Positions 53,305-64,000 of a DNA stretch of 64,000 nucleotides are shown piece by piece. Position 1 is the stretch's first letter, and every line of letters starts with the position of its first letter. The DNA is from Microcebus murinus (Eukaryota; Chordata; Mammalia; Primates; Cheirogaleidae): positions 66,419,001-66,483,000 of the forward strand of contig NC_134112.1 in the NCBI RefSeq assembly GCF_040939455.1, written 5' to 3'. A program made the translations under genes and the position numbers. The notes beneath the pieces are model-generated. The model did not search any database. It was not told the DNA's origin and was given only the letters and a program-made list of their open reading frames with translations.

Positions 53305-53560
53305 ATAAACATCTACCATCTTACTATGTGCCAGGCATATTGATAGGGATAGTAAATCTCTCTCTCTAAATATACAATATGTAATATATGCAAGTATTTA
53401 TTATATAAGTCAATTTGTTCACTGCTCGTGAAATCCCAATTAGTTTAGTATTAACATTACGATTTTATCTATGAGTCAGAGAAGTATTTTTCCCCAAAGG
53501 TAGCAATAATGATAATATGGAAGCAGAAAAACCAAATGATACAACACCAAGAGAGAGCAT
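53305..53560 (-). mobile_element. Possible MIR SINE fragment
   Basis: 'catcttactatgtgccagg' at its start is reverse MIR/L2-like, and 'tttatctatgagtcagag' may be the decayed core. A weak call. Confidence 0.3.
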
Positions 53561-54354
53561 AAAACCCAAGTACATTATAAGCATGCCATAACCCACAAAA
53601 TAACTAATAGGTGATTTTTTGGGAGGGGACAATCCATCTGTAGTACACTAGATTCATTAATAGCACCTATTATCTTCTAATTATCCCCATCAATATGTTC
53701 TTGAATAATATTCCTATTTCAGTTTTACATCAGGAATTGGGGATAATGAGAACCCCCATTTGTCATCCTTCAGTTACTACTTCCTTGCCAAAGATAGAGG
53801 ATTGGTTTGTCAAAAAAGGAAAAGCTATGCATATTTACTAAGTACCAACAGATGCAAGACTAGGGACATTTAAAAGACCTTTTCTGTAATTACTTCCATG
53901 GATCCTCCATTTCACTGTCCCAATCTATAAAGCTCTCCTCTCCTCCATCCCACTAAAGAAAAGCAGAGGACATCAATTACCTATTTAACCTGCTTTCTAC
54001 CCATCAGATTATGTTTATCATGCATAATAACCCAGCCTTAGAAGGCCCATCCTGCATAAAGAGTAAGGTTGGGGAAACAAAACCTTCCCCACCTTTGAGC
54101 TCTGTCAACAGCCCCACCCTTGTGAGTACTGACAAAGCAGGTATTGAAAACTCAGAACACTACCTTAACACCAACAGCTCTGAGAGTCAGAAATCACTGT
54201 GCTCTGATAAGTTTGTCTTTGTTAGCTGACTTGTCATCTATTGTAAACATTGGGTTCTCAGGAGTTCTAATGTATGAATTTTACACTGTAGTTCTAGAGA
54301 ACAAAATTATTTAATATAGACAACATGGATTGTGTATTGATAAATGAGGTAGCA
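53561..54354. other. 3' flank stretch
   Basis: No gene recognised. A 72-codon open frame at 54011-54229 has no domain. Confidence 0.4.
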
Positions 54355-54475
54355 AACGTTTGGGGGATGGTTACGCTTGAAGTTCTGACTCCAGCAGGGG
54401 GGCATGGGCAATATATGTAACCTTAACATTTATACCCCCATAATATGCTGAAATAAAAAAATATATTAAAAAAGA
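54355..54475 (+). mobile_element. L1 3'-UTR tail, strepsirrhine-type
   Basis: A very short 5'-truncated L1: 'gcttgaagttctgactcc', 'gggcatgggcaatatatg', 'taaccttaacatttatac', then CCCCCATAATATGCTGAAAT and an A-rich tail. It shares its ending with the L1 copies at 1.3 kb and 58.3 kb. Confidence 0.8.
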
Positions 54476-54854
54476 TTAAATAAAAACTTGACACCAAACT
54501 TATCCATGTGATGAAAAACTATAGGCGCTCATATAGAAAGTTGGTCATCTATACTTTGCAGAAGAAACAAGGTAGTTCTTTAAAAAAAAATACTTTCATA
54601 GATTAATGAGGTTCTATGGAATTAAACTAACATGCAGAAATAACTTTATATGTAAAGAAGTTCTTCAATATTCAATGAGTAGTTATTTTTGCTTGAAAAT
54701 ATTTAAAAGTCACTATACTGGCCCATGTTCTCATTCTAAATGATATGCCATCACCTTAGGTTTTGTTTTTGCTTTTGTTTTCCCAATGAATAATTTGCAT
54801 GGGAGAGCTTTTTCCAAAGGAAATAACGGCAAAGTTTTTAAGCAGGGAAGGAAG

Positions 54855-55065
54855 GAGTGAACGATGCTTTATTGACACACTATTTATTGAGGAGCTATGA
54901 TGTACCAGACAAAATCTTAGCTACTATAGATTCAACATCGACAGTGATAGGCAAATCATGTGATATCATACAACTTATAGTGAAAAGGTAGATACCAACC
55001 AATGAATCGAGCAATGCAATATAGGGTAATACAATTATGACAGGCACAGGGGTAGCTTACACATA
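54855..55065 (-). mobile_element. L2 LINE fragment
   Basis: 'cactatttattgaggagct', 'atgatgtaccagacaaaat', 'gacagtgataggcaaatc' and 'agggtaatacaattatg' follow reverse L2 order, heavily diverged. Confidence 0.65.
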
Positions 55066-55545
55066 TCTGGGGGATGGAGTGTTATTTTAAAGCAACCCAG
55101 AAATTCTTCTAACTCACAACTGAAACAATATTTACACAATATCACCCCCAATTAGAAGGCAGAGAAATGTGAGGAGTAGACTAGAGATGGCATGAAGATG
55201 ACAATAGGCTGAAGAATTTTATTAGCAGAGTGCTGAGTAACTGGGAGAAAGTTCTGAAGAAGGAAAAAAGAGGAGCTGGCTTCAGAAAGAAAAACAGGAG
55301 GATGTGTAAAAACCAAACTTAACTTTTTACTCAACATGGTAGAAACTACAGGATCCCAGGAAAAAATGCTATGCCAAATTTAAAACACCAGAACTAATTT
55401 ATAAGGCTACAAAAGTTAGTTTTCCATATTTCAATCCAGTCTCCCTCTGTAGTCCAGCCCCATCTTGCATCTAATTCCTAGTTCTCCATAGTTAGGAATA
55501 TGAGAAATCCAACATAAAAGACAAAAGGAAATAGACATAAGCACA
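55066..55545. other. 3' flank stretch
   Basis: No gene or confident repeat recognised. Confidence 0.4.
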
Positions 55546-55553
55546 CTCTATAC

Positions 55554-55744
55554 CAGGTGTCCTCAAACTACGGCCCGCGGGCCATATGCAGTAATTTTTG
55601 CCTGTTTGTTTTCTTTATTTCAAAATAAGATATGTGCAGTGTGCATAGGAATTTGTTCATAGTTTTTTTTAAACTATACTCCAGTCCTCCAATGGTCTGA
55701 GGGACAGTGAACTGGCCCCTGTTTAAAAAGGTTGAGGACCCCTG
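55554..55744 (+). mobile_element. hAT-type MITE, copy A
   Basis: A 191-bp non-autonomous element. The left end CAGGTGTCCTCAAACTACGG and the right end GGTTGAGGACCCCTG form terminal inverted repeats of hAT type. The upstream 8 bases CTCTATAC and downstream GTCTATAC (one extra base offset) resemble the hAT target nTCTAGAn. It pairs with copy B at 61.9 kb, which is the same family in the opposite orientation. There is no transposase. Confidence 0.8.
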
Positions 55745-55780
55745 CGTCTATACCCTCTTGGATCTTCCCTAATCTGAAAT

Positions 55781-55825
55781 CACACACACGCACACACGCA
55801 CACACACACACACTCTCTCTCTCTC
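55781..55825. repeat. (CA)n-(TC)n compound microsatellite
   Basis: CACACACACGCACACACGCA continues as CA units and then TCTCTCTCTCTC. Confidence 0.95.
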
Positions 55826-57298
55826 AACACCCTCACAGGCATACACTGAGATATATACCCTTTATCTTCAGGGTTATTAAAATAGAATATTTGTTAGATA
55901 TCCTAATTTAAGGTATTTTAAAAATACATGAAATTAGAAGAGAGTCAAAATGGCATTCCAGTTCTCCACTGTCTCCTCAAAGGTCAAATAAATGAAAGAG
56001 ATCCTAGGTATTCTGAGTAGTTTTGTATATAAAAACCCAAATGTAATGTAAAATTGTGGCCTGTCTTTGAATTTAAGACTGACCTAGTTCTATTTCCACT
56101 GTCAACTATTTCTCTTTCAGAAATTTCACAAATATGTTACATAGAGTTTAATAAGTATATAAGTATAAAAATAGATATGGGAAAACCAGGAAAAAGCACT
56201 GCGTTTCATTTCTTTTGGACTATATTTTGTAAAATACCAGATATACTTCTAACTACCTGGATTTTATAAATATCATTTTCTTCAGATAATATAAAAAAAT
56301 TGTCTCCATTGTGTTTCCAGTTGGGACCTTCAACTCAAGACAACTAAATATAGAAAAGAATATTTATAGAAGTACTAACCCACATAAATAAGATATCCAT
56401 TCTGCATTTTCTATAGTCTCTCACTATTATACTCCCTTCAAAAGTTTTAAGATTGTCTAATATAAAGGAGTCTAGTATACATGATTAGAGTAATAAGTGT
56501 ATTGTGTCAGAAGATTTTAAAGCTCAATTTTGAAGATGCATTTCTAAAGCATTCTATCCCCCTTCGATTATAGAAAACATAAAAATTTGGAGAGAGTTTT
56601 GCTATTAAATTTTCCCAAGAGTGTTTCAAGGAAATATGGTACAAATATTATTAAAATATGAATTGTTATTTTTCAATTCTTGATTATTATTTTGTTTAAA
56701 AACTTTTGAAGATTTTCACCTGAAACCAAGGAGAAAATTCTAAACAAAAAATAAATTGAATAAAAGAGCATCTGTCTTCCTATGCTATTCAAGATACTGG
56801 TGTCTGGGTATACCCAGAAAGACTTCTTTAATGTCCTGATGCTAGCTCCTCATTTTGTGGAGAAGATTCCACCTCACCATGGCAGATGTATCTGTTCCAT
56901 TTCACTATGATATACATAATAGAAAAGAACCATGTAGCCTTTTAGACAAAATGTTTACTATTATAAATAAATGTAATAACAGAGTGATTTCATTTCATTG
57001 GTAAGGGAATTCTGCCCTAGCACTAGGCTGTAGTGCTCAAACAAACTACTACTCAGTGTGAATACTCAAACACCAGGTAGAATATGCATGTAACTCGGCA
57101 CAAACTGTCATCTCATTCCAGAAAAAATAATCATGTTTTAGCTTCGCTGAAGCCAGAAGATATAAAATACCTGAATATCTATGAGACCATCAGCCCCTGA
57201 TTTTGAAACTAAAATTAAATCTTAAAATTATGAGGACATCATAAAACACTACTGATCACACATCTTAAAAGATCTTTAGGATCTTTTAAAGGACTTTC
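55826..57298. other. 3' flank stretch
   Basis: No gene or confident repeat recognised. Confidence 0.4.
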
Positions 57299-57352
57299 TT
57301 AAAGAACTTTTTAAAGATATACGACTTAAAGGACTTTTTAAAGATATAAGAC
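57299..57352. repeat. Two-copy 27-bp tandem duplication
   Basis: Unit 1 (57299-57325) and unit 2 (57326-57352) are the same 27 bases apart from two substitutions; both begin TTAAAG and contain ACTTTTTAAAGATATA. Confidence 0.9.
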
Positions 57353-57797
57353 CTTCTCATATATATCTGGCATTTGATTATATTATTCATACCTAGTTTG
57401 TGATATCAGAAAAATTATGCTAACTGACCCTGATGAATTATTGGTCATGAGGAAGGACCTAAATAAAATTATCAAGTTTTCAAATCCAATGAATCTCTCT
57501 ACTGTTCCAAAATGAGCACTGTAAAACAACTGTGGGTGCCTTTTCAGCAGTGATAGGTCTATCAATAAAGATTTTTGCTATATTGGGAAAAAGCCAGCCC
57601 TGTGGTCTTTAAATACTCTGGCTTCAGAAAGGAGTTTTTATATTAAACCTCTTCCAAAATCTCTTTGACTTGAAATCCCAACCTTATCATCATGACATCA
57701 CATTACTGTTTTAAAATATATTATTTTAAAATAGGAAATAATTTTGATACTATTTTATCTTCATATACTTTATTGTACAAGTAATATGTGTATATAT
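57353..57797. other. 3' flank stretch
   Basis: No gene or repeat recognised. Confidence 0.4.
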
Positions 57798-58354
57798 AAA
57801 ATGAAGATCCAGCAACCCCACTACTAGGTATTTACCCAAAGGAAAAAAGCCATTTTATCAAAAAGATAACTGCACTCAAATGTTTATTGGAGCACAATTC
57901 ACAATCACAAAGATGTGGAATCAACCCAAGTGCCCACCAATTCATAAGTAGATTAATCAAATGTGGTATATGTATACCATGGACTACTACTCAGCCATAA
58001 AAAATGATGAACGAATACCTTTTATAACAACCTGGAAGGAACAGCAGACCATTGTTCTAAGTGAAATATTGCAAGAATGGAAAAACAAACACCACATGTA
58101 CTCACTATTAAATTGCAACTAACTGATCAGCATTCCTGGGCACACATGGAAGTAAAACTCAATGGAAATCTAGCAATTGGAAGGGGGGGAGAAGGGAAGA
58201 ATGGATGAGTTAAACCACACCTAACGGGTACAAATGCTATCTGGGTGATGAGCACACTTATAGGTTTGACTTAAGCTGTACAAAAACAATACATGTAACC
58301 AAAACATCTGTACCCCCATAATATTCTGAAATTAAAAATAAAATAAAATCAAGA
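57798..58354 (+). mobile_element. 5'-truncated L1 with ORF2 C-terminal remnant
   Basis: The body (about 57808-58344) runs from the ORF2 3' part ('ctactaggtatttaccca', 'atggactactactcagcc', 'ggaacagcagaccattg', 'ccacatgtactcactat') through the 3' UTR to CCCCCATAATATTCTGAAAT and an A-rich tail. An AAAATGAAGA/AAAATCAAGA direct repeat (one mismatch) at 57798-57807 and 58345-58354 may be the target-site duplication. The ORF2 part is broken by stops and is a dead copy. Confidence 0.9.
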
Positions 58355-59129
58355 ACATACAGAAAAGCTGTATGTTCTATCTCACATTCTCCCTGTCCTC
58401 CAAATACACTCTTACAAAAGCCCGTCATTCTGTCTTCAACAAACTTTGTTAAATCTCTGACTCCACTATTTTCACTCTTAATCCATACAAGAGCTGCCCA
58501 CACTGTGACAGTGGCATCAATGACCACCAATCTCAGACTAAAAGGCATCTTCAGTGATCATCCTGTCATGGCCTAACACAGCCCCCAAATTTCCCAGCGA
58601 CATGACCAACAAATGTGATCATTCTCTAGGAAGGTCAGTCCCTAATATGTCAGCCTATTACATTTTTGACAAGCTCCAGGAGCAAGCAGATTTTCCCCCC
58701 TCATGTTAAACCCAAGACAATTGTTTATTTCTAACCTTTACTAGTTTTATTTTAGGAAGCAAAAAAGAGTAAATTTAATCTATGTCCCATAGGGCAGCCC
58801 AGCAAGTTGCTGATTATGCTAGGTTGACCCTAAGCTATCTTTGCTTCACACTGAAGAAACCCATGTCCTTAGAGCAATTCAGGTCACTATTCTTTGGCCA
58901 TAACCCAAGTAACTAAATCTCTCTTGAAATACAGTATGAGAAACTGAATGCAATCCTCCAGGTGTGCCAATCTCTAATCTCGTTATTTGGTTGGAAAGTA
59001 ATGTTAACCAAATTCCTAGACTATTTTCAAATTGAAGCAGAGCCAACTCTAGGCAGAGGAAGGTAATTATACCTGATGCCAAATGATGTCATTAAGAGCG
59101 TCATCAATGTTATTATCACCATCAATGAA
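58355..59129. other. 3' flank stretch
   Basis: No gene recognised. The minus-strand open frame at 58258-58548 overlaps the L1 tail and has no domain. Confidence 0.4.
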
Positions 59130-59320
59130 TACATGCTAAGCATTAGCAGACATATAAATTCATTTAACCTCTATGAGGAAGACTCTATCAGTAACCCTAT
59201 TTTATATTATAGGTTAAAAAAAATTAGCTTAAGGAAGTTTAAGGAACTAACCAAGACATCACTAGCAAGTTTTTAGGGGCAGTAGTGAGAGAGATTTGGT
59301 TTCCCCGTAAAACAAATTGA
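59130..59320 (-). mobile_element. MIR SINE
   Basis: 'atttaacctctatgagg', 'aaccctattttatattat', 'taaggaactaaccaagac' and 'atcactagcaagttttt' follow reverse MIR order. Confidence 0.65.
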
Positions 59321-60567
59321 CAGATTGTTAGCTTGCTAACACCTACTGTAAATCTTGGAATTTCTCATACATATTATTATGACCTCTTAGACAAACATCA
59401 TTCAGCAGGTAGCAGGGTCTTATGATAACTTCTTAGCATCAGTGATTATCATAAGAGCAAGAGAATTAGGAGTGTCTATAGCTAGAAATCATCTTTCATT
59501 GATTACATTCATTCTGAAGTCTGACATAAACTAAGAACTGGAACATGGAGGCAGAACAATTCCACCTCATCAACACCATGGTCATTAGAGAAACCAATAA
59601 GGGTACAAAGCTTTCAGTAGCAACCAGAAAGACAACATCAGGTGATAGAAAACAAAACTAGTGAAAGGTATTCCCAGTGACCGCACATCCTGGTTATTTT
59701 ATTGTTCAAGTTATTAACAGAAGTCAAACACCACCATGAGTTTATAGGATTTTGGGGAGGTAGAATACAGATTAACCAAAATTTGTATTCACCTAGACAC
59801 TTGGCTTCTAGACCTTTTTTTAAACTAAGTCCCATATTAAAATAAATATAGCACATTACAATACACACACACATTTCAAAAAATAAAATATTCTTACTTT
59901 GTACAACGTATGCTGTTTTCTGTTCTATTCTAGTTTCTGATTATTCTTTATGCTCCCATGATCTAGTAATTGATTTCATTAAATACAAATGAGTCATGAC
60001 CTACAACTTGAAAACATTGAGCATCATCTACTGGTATAATCATGCTCAGAAATCAAAAGTCAAGGAATGACTGTGGGATTGCCATTGAGCTCCTCTTGTC
60101 TGTAGTGATTAATCTTAATTTTAATATTGCTTTTATTAACTCCCAGATAAATGGAAAATAGAAGAGAGGAAAAGATGGCAGTAGCAGTTGTAAAGAGGTG
60201 TGCCGTGAAGTTGGACAGGAAGGTGAACATGTTATAAGTATCCTGAGGTTTACAGAAGTTGAATAACTTGGCCAACAGGAAGCTATGTTGGGATTAATAC
60301 AATCAAATATGTGTAACTCAAAGGTTCATAATTTTTCCACAGGTTACAGAATGGCCTACAGAAATCTAATTGATGTCTCTGAAGTCCATCAGTCAAAATT
60401 ACAGTAAGACTTGCAAAAGGTAGAAAAATCTTAAAATTATTAAATCAGGAGATTTTCAGATAAACTCCTTACGTATTTCTAAGCAAGTGTCTCCATTGGT
60501 AGATTCCATGGTTTTCATCTGGGAATGTTCTTGAGCGTCATTTAAAGAAAGGAGTAGAGTATTAGTT
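59321..60567. other. 3' flank stretch
   Basis: No gene or confident repeat recognised. Confidence 0.4.
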
Positions 60568-61007
60568 TCCCAGGACTGCTTTAAGAAAGTACCACTAACT
60601 GGGTGACTCAAGAGAGAAATTCATTCTCTCACAGTTCTGAAGGCTAAAAGTTTGAAATCAAGGAGTTGGCAAGGCCATGCTCTCTCTCAAGACTCTAGGG
60701 AAAAATCTTTCCTTGAATCTTCCTAGCCCCTGTTGGTTACCAACAATTCCTGGCATACCTTGGCATCATTTCACTCTCTGTCTCCATCATTGACCCATGG
60801 TCTTCTTCCTTTGTCTCCGGGTATCTGTGTCCAAATCTCCCTCTCTCCTCATAAAAAAGCATCAGTCATTTGATTAATTTCAGTATGACCTCATCTTAAT
60901 TTGATTATATCAGAAAAGACCCTATTTCAAAAATAAAGTCACATTCAGAGGTATTGGAGGTTACAACTTGAATGTTTCTTGAAGGAGTACAAATCAACCC
61001 ATTACAA
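60568..61007 (-). mobile_element. MLT1 LTR (MaLR), minus strand, near full length
   Basis: The text runs in reverse MLT1 order: 'ttagtttcccaggactgc', 'aaagtaccactaactggg', 'ctcacagttctgaaggct', 'gtgtccaaatctccctc', 'cagaaaagaccctatttc', 'aaaataaagtcacattcag', 'gaggtattggaggttac' and 'caaatcaacccattac'. It is a solo LTR with no internal region. Confidence 0.9.
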
Positions 61008-61860
61008 ACAGAAATGCATAAATCTGGATGTCAGCTATATATAGTCTTTGTTAAGTTGGAATGTTGCAGAGGTATGGTGGGTTAGTTTGATTTCTAGTGG
61101 CAAAGGGTTTGGTGGAACTATGATAAACTTCCTTCACCTCAGTTCTTTGGCAGCATTTACAGTGGTATGACAAAAAATAAAATTAATTTTCAAGAGGACT
61201 CACTCCATACCCAATTTACACTAATTAACCTGTTGGAAGAACCATTTAGATGCCTTACAAAAATGGTTTGAAATAAAGAATATTTTAATCAGTGTGTATT
61301 TTGTTGCTGATGATTCATTTTACCATTTCCTAATCATGGAGAAAAAAGATGATGTTAAGCCAGAATCACAATTTTCTATCATGTAAAACAAAATTTATAC
61401 AACACACTGGCATATTGGTTTATATACTTAGAAAGATCATTTTTTTTTTCTATTTCACACTTTCAGACCACAACGCTTAAAGTAAGAAAAGGCAAATGTA
61501 ATCAAGCTTGATAAGCCAAGAAGCAGAGTAAATGATAGGAAAAAAAATAATTTGATTTGAGGGTAAAGATATTAAATTACCACCTCAATGCTCTGAATGA
61601 TAAAAGCATAGTCAAAAACAGTTCGGCTTCTTAAAACCAAGTTGTATTTCAACAGCTATTTGAAAGAAGAACAGAAATTATTGTTGGTTTGTTGTGAAAA
61701 GTTGAATTAGTTAAGAAAATACATATTTTTAAATCTCATTCTGTTAGAATACAGATAGATTCACCCACCTTTGTATAAACATACTTTAAAATACAAAAAG
61801 GTATTACATTAATTTTTTGAATATGTTTACTGAATATGGATAATGTTATAGTGCATAGAG
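61008..61860. other. 3' flank stretch
   Basis: No gene or confident repeat recognised. Confidence 0.4.
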
Positions 61861-62047
61861 CAGGGGTCCTCAAACTTTGTAAACGGGGCCAGTTCGCTGT
61901 CCCTCAGACCATTGGAGGGCCAGACTATAGTTTTAAAAAAACTATGAACAAATTCCTATGCACACTGCACATCTTATTTTGAAGTAATAAAATGGGCAAA
62001 AACACCCGCATGTGGCCCATGGGCCATACGTAGTTTGAGGACACCTG
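61861..62047 (-). mobile_element. hAT-type MITE, copy B
   Basis: A 187-bp element of the same family as copy A at 55.55 kb, inverted relative to it. It begins CAGGGGTCCTCAAACTTTGT and ends TTTGAGGACACCTG. Flanking octamers GCATAGAG (61853-61860) and GTCTAGAG (62048-62055) match at 6 of 8 positions and fit the nTCTAGAn target preference of hAT transposases. The shared internal block 'gaacaaattcctatgcacac' confirms kinship with copy A. Confidence 0.85.
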
Positions 62048-62155
62048 GTCTAGAGTAATCTTGATGCTTTTGTTCTACTGTAAGAAACAAGGTCCCTTTA
62101 GCTAAAGGTTTTCTACTTTTGTCTCCCCAGCACTTGCACAACTAAGGTGACAGTC

Positions 62156-62284
62156 TCATAAAGAAAATAATCGCAGGCACTCACTTTGTCCACTGACTTG
62201 GCGTCCCTCCAGCACCGACACTTCATGCCCTGCATTAAACTCCAGGGACCACAGGATCAAAGTTAGAAGGAAACAGTGCGCCAT
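62156..62284 (-). CDS. Short signal-peptide-like ORF or exon, unrecognised
   Basis: A 42-codon minus-strand frame starts MAHCFLLTLILWSLEFNAGH and continues EVSVLEGRQVSG. The first 19 or so residues look like a signal peptide (hydrophobic FLLTLILWSL core, small residues A-G near a possible cleavage site). The start context is strong (A at -3, G at +4). A TATATAAG box lies about 60 bases upstream (62341-62348 region, reverse strand). An AAA/GTGAGT donor-like site follows codon SGQ at about 62172, giving a phase-1 junction, the phase usual after signal peptides of secreted and Ig-type proteins. I do not recognise the protein and found no following exon. It could be chance, an exon of an unknown gene or a dead gene relic. 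Confidence 0.25.
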   Translation of the reverse strand: MAHCFLLTLILWSLEFNAGHEVSVLEGRQVSGQSECLRLFSL

Positions 62285-62299
62285 TCTGTTTAGTTGTGG

Positions 62300-63139
62300 C
62301 AGCTACTTTTTACTACACAGGCAATATAACTCATTGTTTCTTATATAACTGCTTAACCCATTTTAAATTTTAATAGCCATCCACAAACAAACAAATGGCA
62401 CCACTTGTTCCAAGTTAGGTGTAACTTATAGATAAAACCCTGCAAAATGACTCATAATCAAAATAGTCCTGTAAGAAAAGTGAAGAAGACATTTCTAGAA
62501 AATGATTAGATATAAGGTTCTACCCAATATAGTCTCTTATTTTTTAACAAATTCAGCTGAAGTCATATTTGGTTCCTATGAACAAAAAAGTATAGTTGTT
62601 TTGCCAAAAAAAATCCCAAAAATTATTTGGTCATTTGCCTGGATTTTCCAGGCATTTGTACATCTTCCAGTAATGTAACTTACTTATAAAACCCTTTAAG
62701 GCAACAGACAATTGTTTCCAACTAGAAAGGAAAAATATTGAAAATTAGAGGCATCCAAAGACCACAAATACAAAGGAAAATACCACACTAATACATGTTT
62801 TTTTAGTTTACATGATTTTTAAAATCATCTCCATTGATCTCGTTATTTAAAATTCTATTTGGCTTTGTGAGAATAAACTAACAAATGAATATGATGTTCA
62901 TTTGATATCTATTATTTCACCAATAGAATGGATAAGCATAGAATTTTATCTTTGCCCTACTTACACTGTACAATGAGGAAAAATTTTGGAACTGAGCTAA
63001 TAAAGCACTAAATTAAGACACAATTTTAGTGTTCTGGGAATCTCAGTGGCATTATTACCCACAGGCAAAAATCCTAAATGATTCTACAAACAGGTAATGA
63101 ACTATAACAATGGCCAGAGATTGGACCAGGTTGATATTT
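62300..63139. other. 3' flank stretch
   Basis: No gene or confident repeat was recognised. The TATA-like box at about 62341-62348 is mentioned with the short ORF. Confidence 0.4.
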
Positions 63140-63250
63140 CTTTGTTCAGTATGTATTTACTAAGAAACTAAAATGTTAGAAAGCTTCAGAGAATACAAAG
63201 ATACAAAGAGATGCACCCTTCCCTGCAAGAATTTAGAGAATTATCTATGG
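63140..63250 (-). mobile_element. L2/MIR-like old repeat fragment
   Basis: 'cagtatgtatttactaag', 'gaatacaaagatacaaag' and 'ttccctgcaagaatttag' resemble the reverse 3' end of L2-type repeats. Low confidence. Confidence 0.4.
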
Positions 63251-64000
63251 TGGTGAAAACTATGAAGGAAGAAAGAGAAGAAAAAAATGCTATATAACAA
63301 TTAAGTAGCTTCCAAACATATTTTTGGTAAATTTCGAAGAGTAATAATTAGGCTAATCCTGATGTGCAGGTTAATAATCTTTTCCATCTAGAAAGTTATT
63401 CTATAACAGAATACACATTAAATATTGTCTATTCACTTTATTAAAATACCAATAAATCTCCATTTCTTCAAGGAGAAATAAAATACATTTTCCTCTGAAT
63501 TAAATATCCTATTTTGAGTTAGGAAAAGAAAACACTTAAAATGTATTTTGCCTGCTGGAAATTTGGTTCACCTCACAATTTCCTAGCAAAAGGAAAAAAC
63601 TAGGATAATTCTTTCTCTGACAAGATTGCCTATACTGGTGGCAAAGCTACTTCAAAAACTGAACCTCTAATTTTATTTCTACAGTTACTTCCTAGCCTTC
63701 TGTTGTCTCATCTTCTAAACCACAGTTACAATTCAATTTCCTACTTACATTATTTTGTTGGAGCTCAATGAATAGGAGTGAAAACAAAACAACAACAACA
63801 AAAAAACAGCAGACAAGAAAGAAAGAAGAGAGATACAGAGGAAACCAACCAACCAAAAAAAAAAGTAAAATGGGACTAAAAGTCAAGGTAAGAAAAAACG
63901 GACAGGAAAAAAAAAGATTTGGAAAGAGAGATTGAGATTCAGGGAGATTAGAGAGGACAAAGCTGCCTTTTCCCCTTGAAGTGTTAGCTTATTTTCCCTC
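63251..64000. other. AT-rich stretch with A/purine-rich end
   Basis: No gene recognised. 63780-63960 is A- and purine-rich (AAAACAAAACAACAACAACA type, then AAGAAAGAAAGAAG). Confidence 0.45.

Noticed and set aside
58258..58548. 96-codon minus-strand ORF
   Set aside because: It overlaps the L1 3' end and has no recognisable domain or conserved motif.

Overview
This window is mammalian nuclear DNA from a primate, most likely a strepsirrhine (lemur or galago group). It is AT-rich and dominated by interspersed repeats. The repeats are dimeric Alu elements, MIR and L2 fossils, MaLR LTRs, 5'-truncated L1 tails and short DNA transposons. The clade call rests on two things. Two nearly identical Alu copies carry a non-human insertion in the right monomer (TATATATATCAGTTGGCCAA type), and several L1 tails end in a CCCCCATAATATGCTGAAAT-type 3' UTR. 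Two hAT-like copies and one piggyBac-like MITE with TTAA ends may also be lineage-specific. The species call is inference.

There is one certain protein-coding gene. LRRN3 (neuronal leucine-rich repeat protein 3) is at 44950-47076 on the + strand, 708 codons uninterrupted in one exon. It is a type I membrane protein with a signal peptide, LRRNT, about 12 LRRs, LRRCT, an Ig-C2 domain, a fibronectin III domain, one transmembrane helix and a short tail. An acceptor-like site before 44592 and a strong donor-like site after 14458 suggest a noncoding first exon near 13.9-14.46 kb, a ~30 kb intron, and a final exon holding the whole CDS. Both leader segments carry upstream ORFs. In human, LRRN3 lies inside an intron of IMMP2L on the opposite strand; no IMMP2L exon was recognised here.

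Layout: 1-13.7 kb is 5' flank with an LTR remnant, L2, MIR, one Alu and a candidate conserved block at ~2.5-2.95 kb. 13.7-14.9 kb holds the predicted promoter and first exon, between two long polypurine tracts. 14.5-44.6 kb is the predicted intron, with four Alus, MIR and L2 copies, a MER1-like hAT element and the piggyBac-like MITE. 44.6-47.6 kb is the terminal exon and 3' UTR. 47.6-64 kb is 3' flank with one Alu, two L1 tails, two oppositely oriented hAT copies and an MLT1 LTR. A short minus-strand ORF near 62.2 kb reads like a signal-peptide exon and is the main unexplained coding-like signal.

No tRNA, rRNA, CRISPR array or bacterial-type system was seen. Repeat names come from recognition of consensus-like text, so family calls are firmer than subfamily calls and most repeat ends are good to about 10-30 bases.
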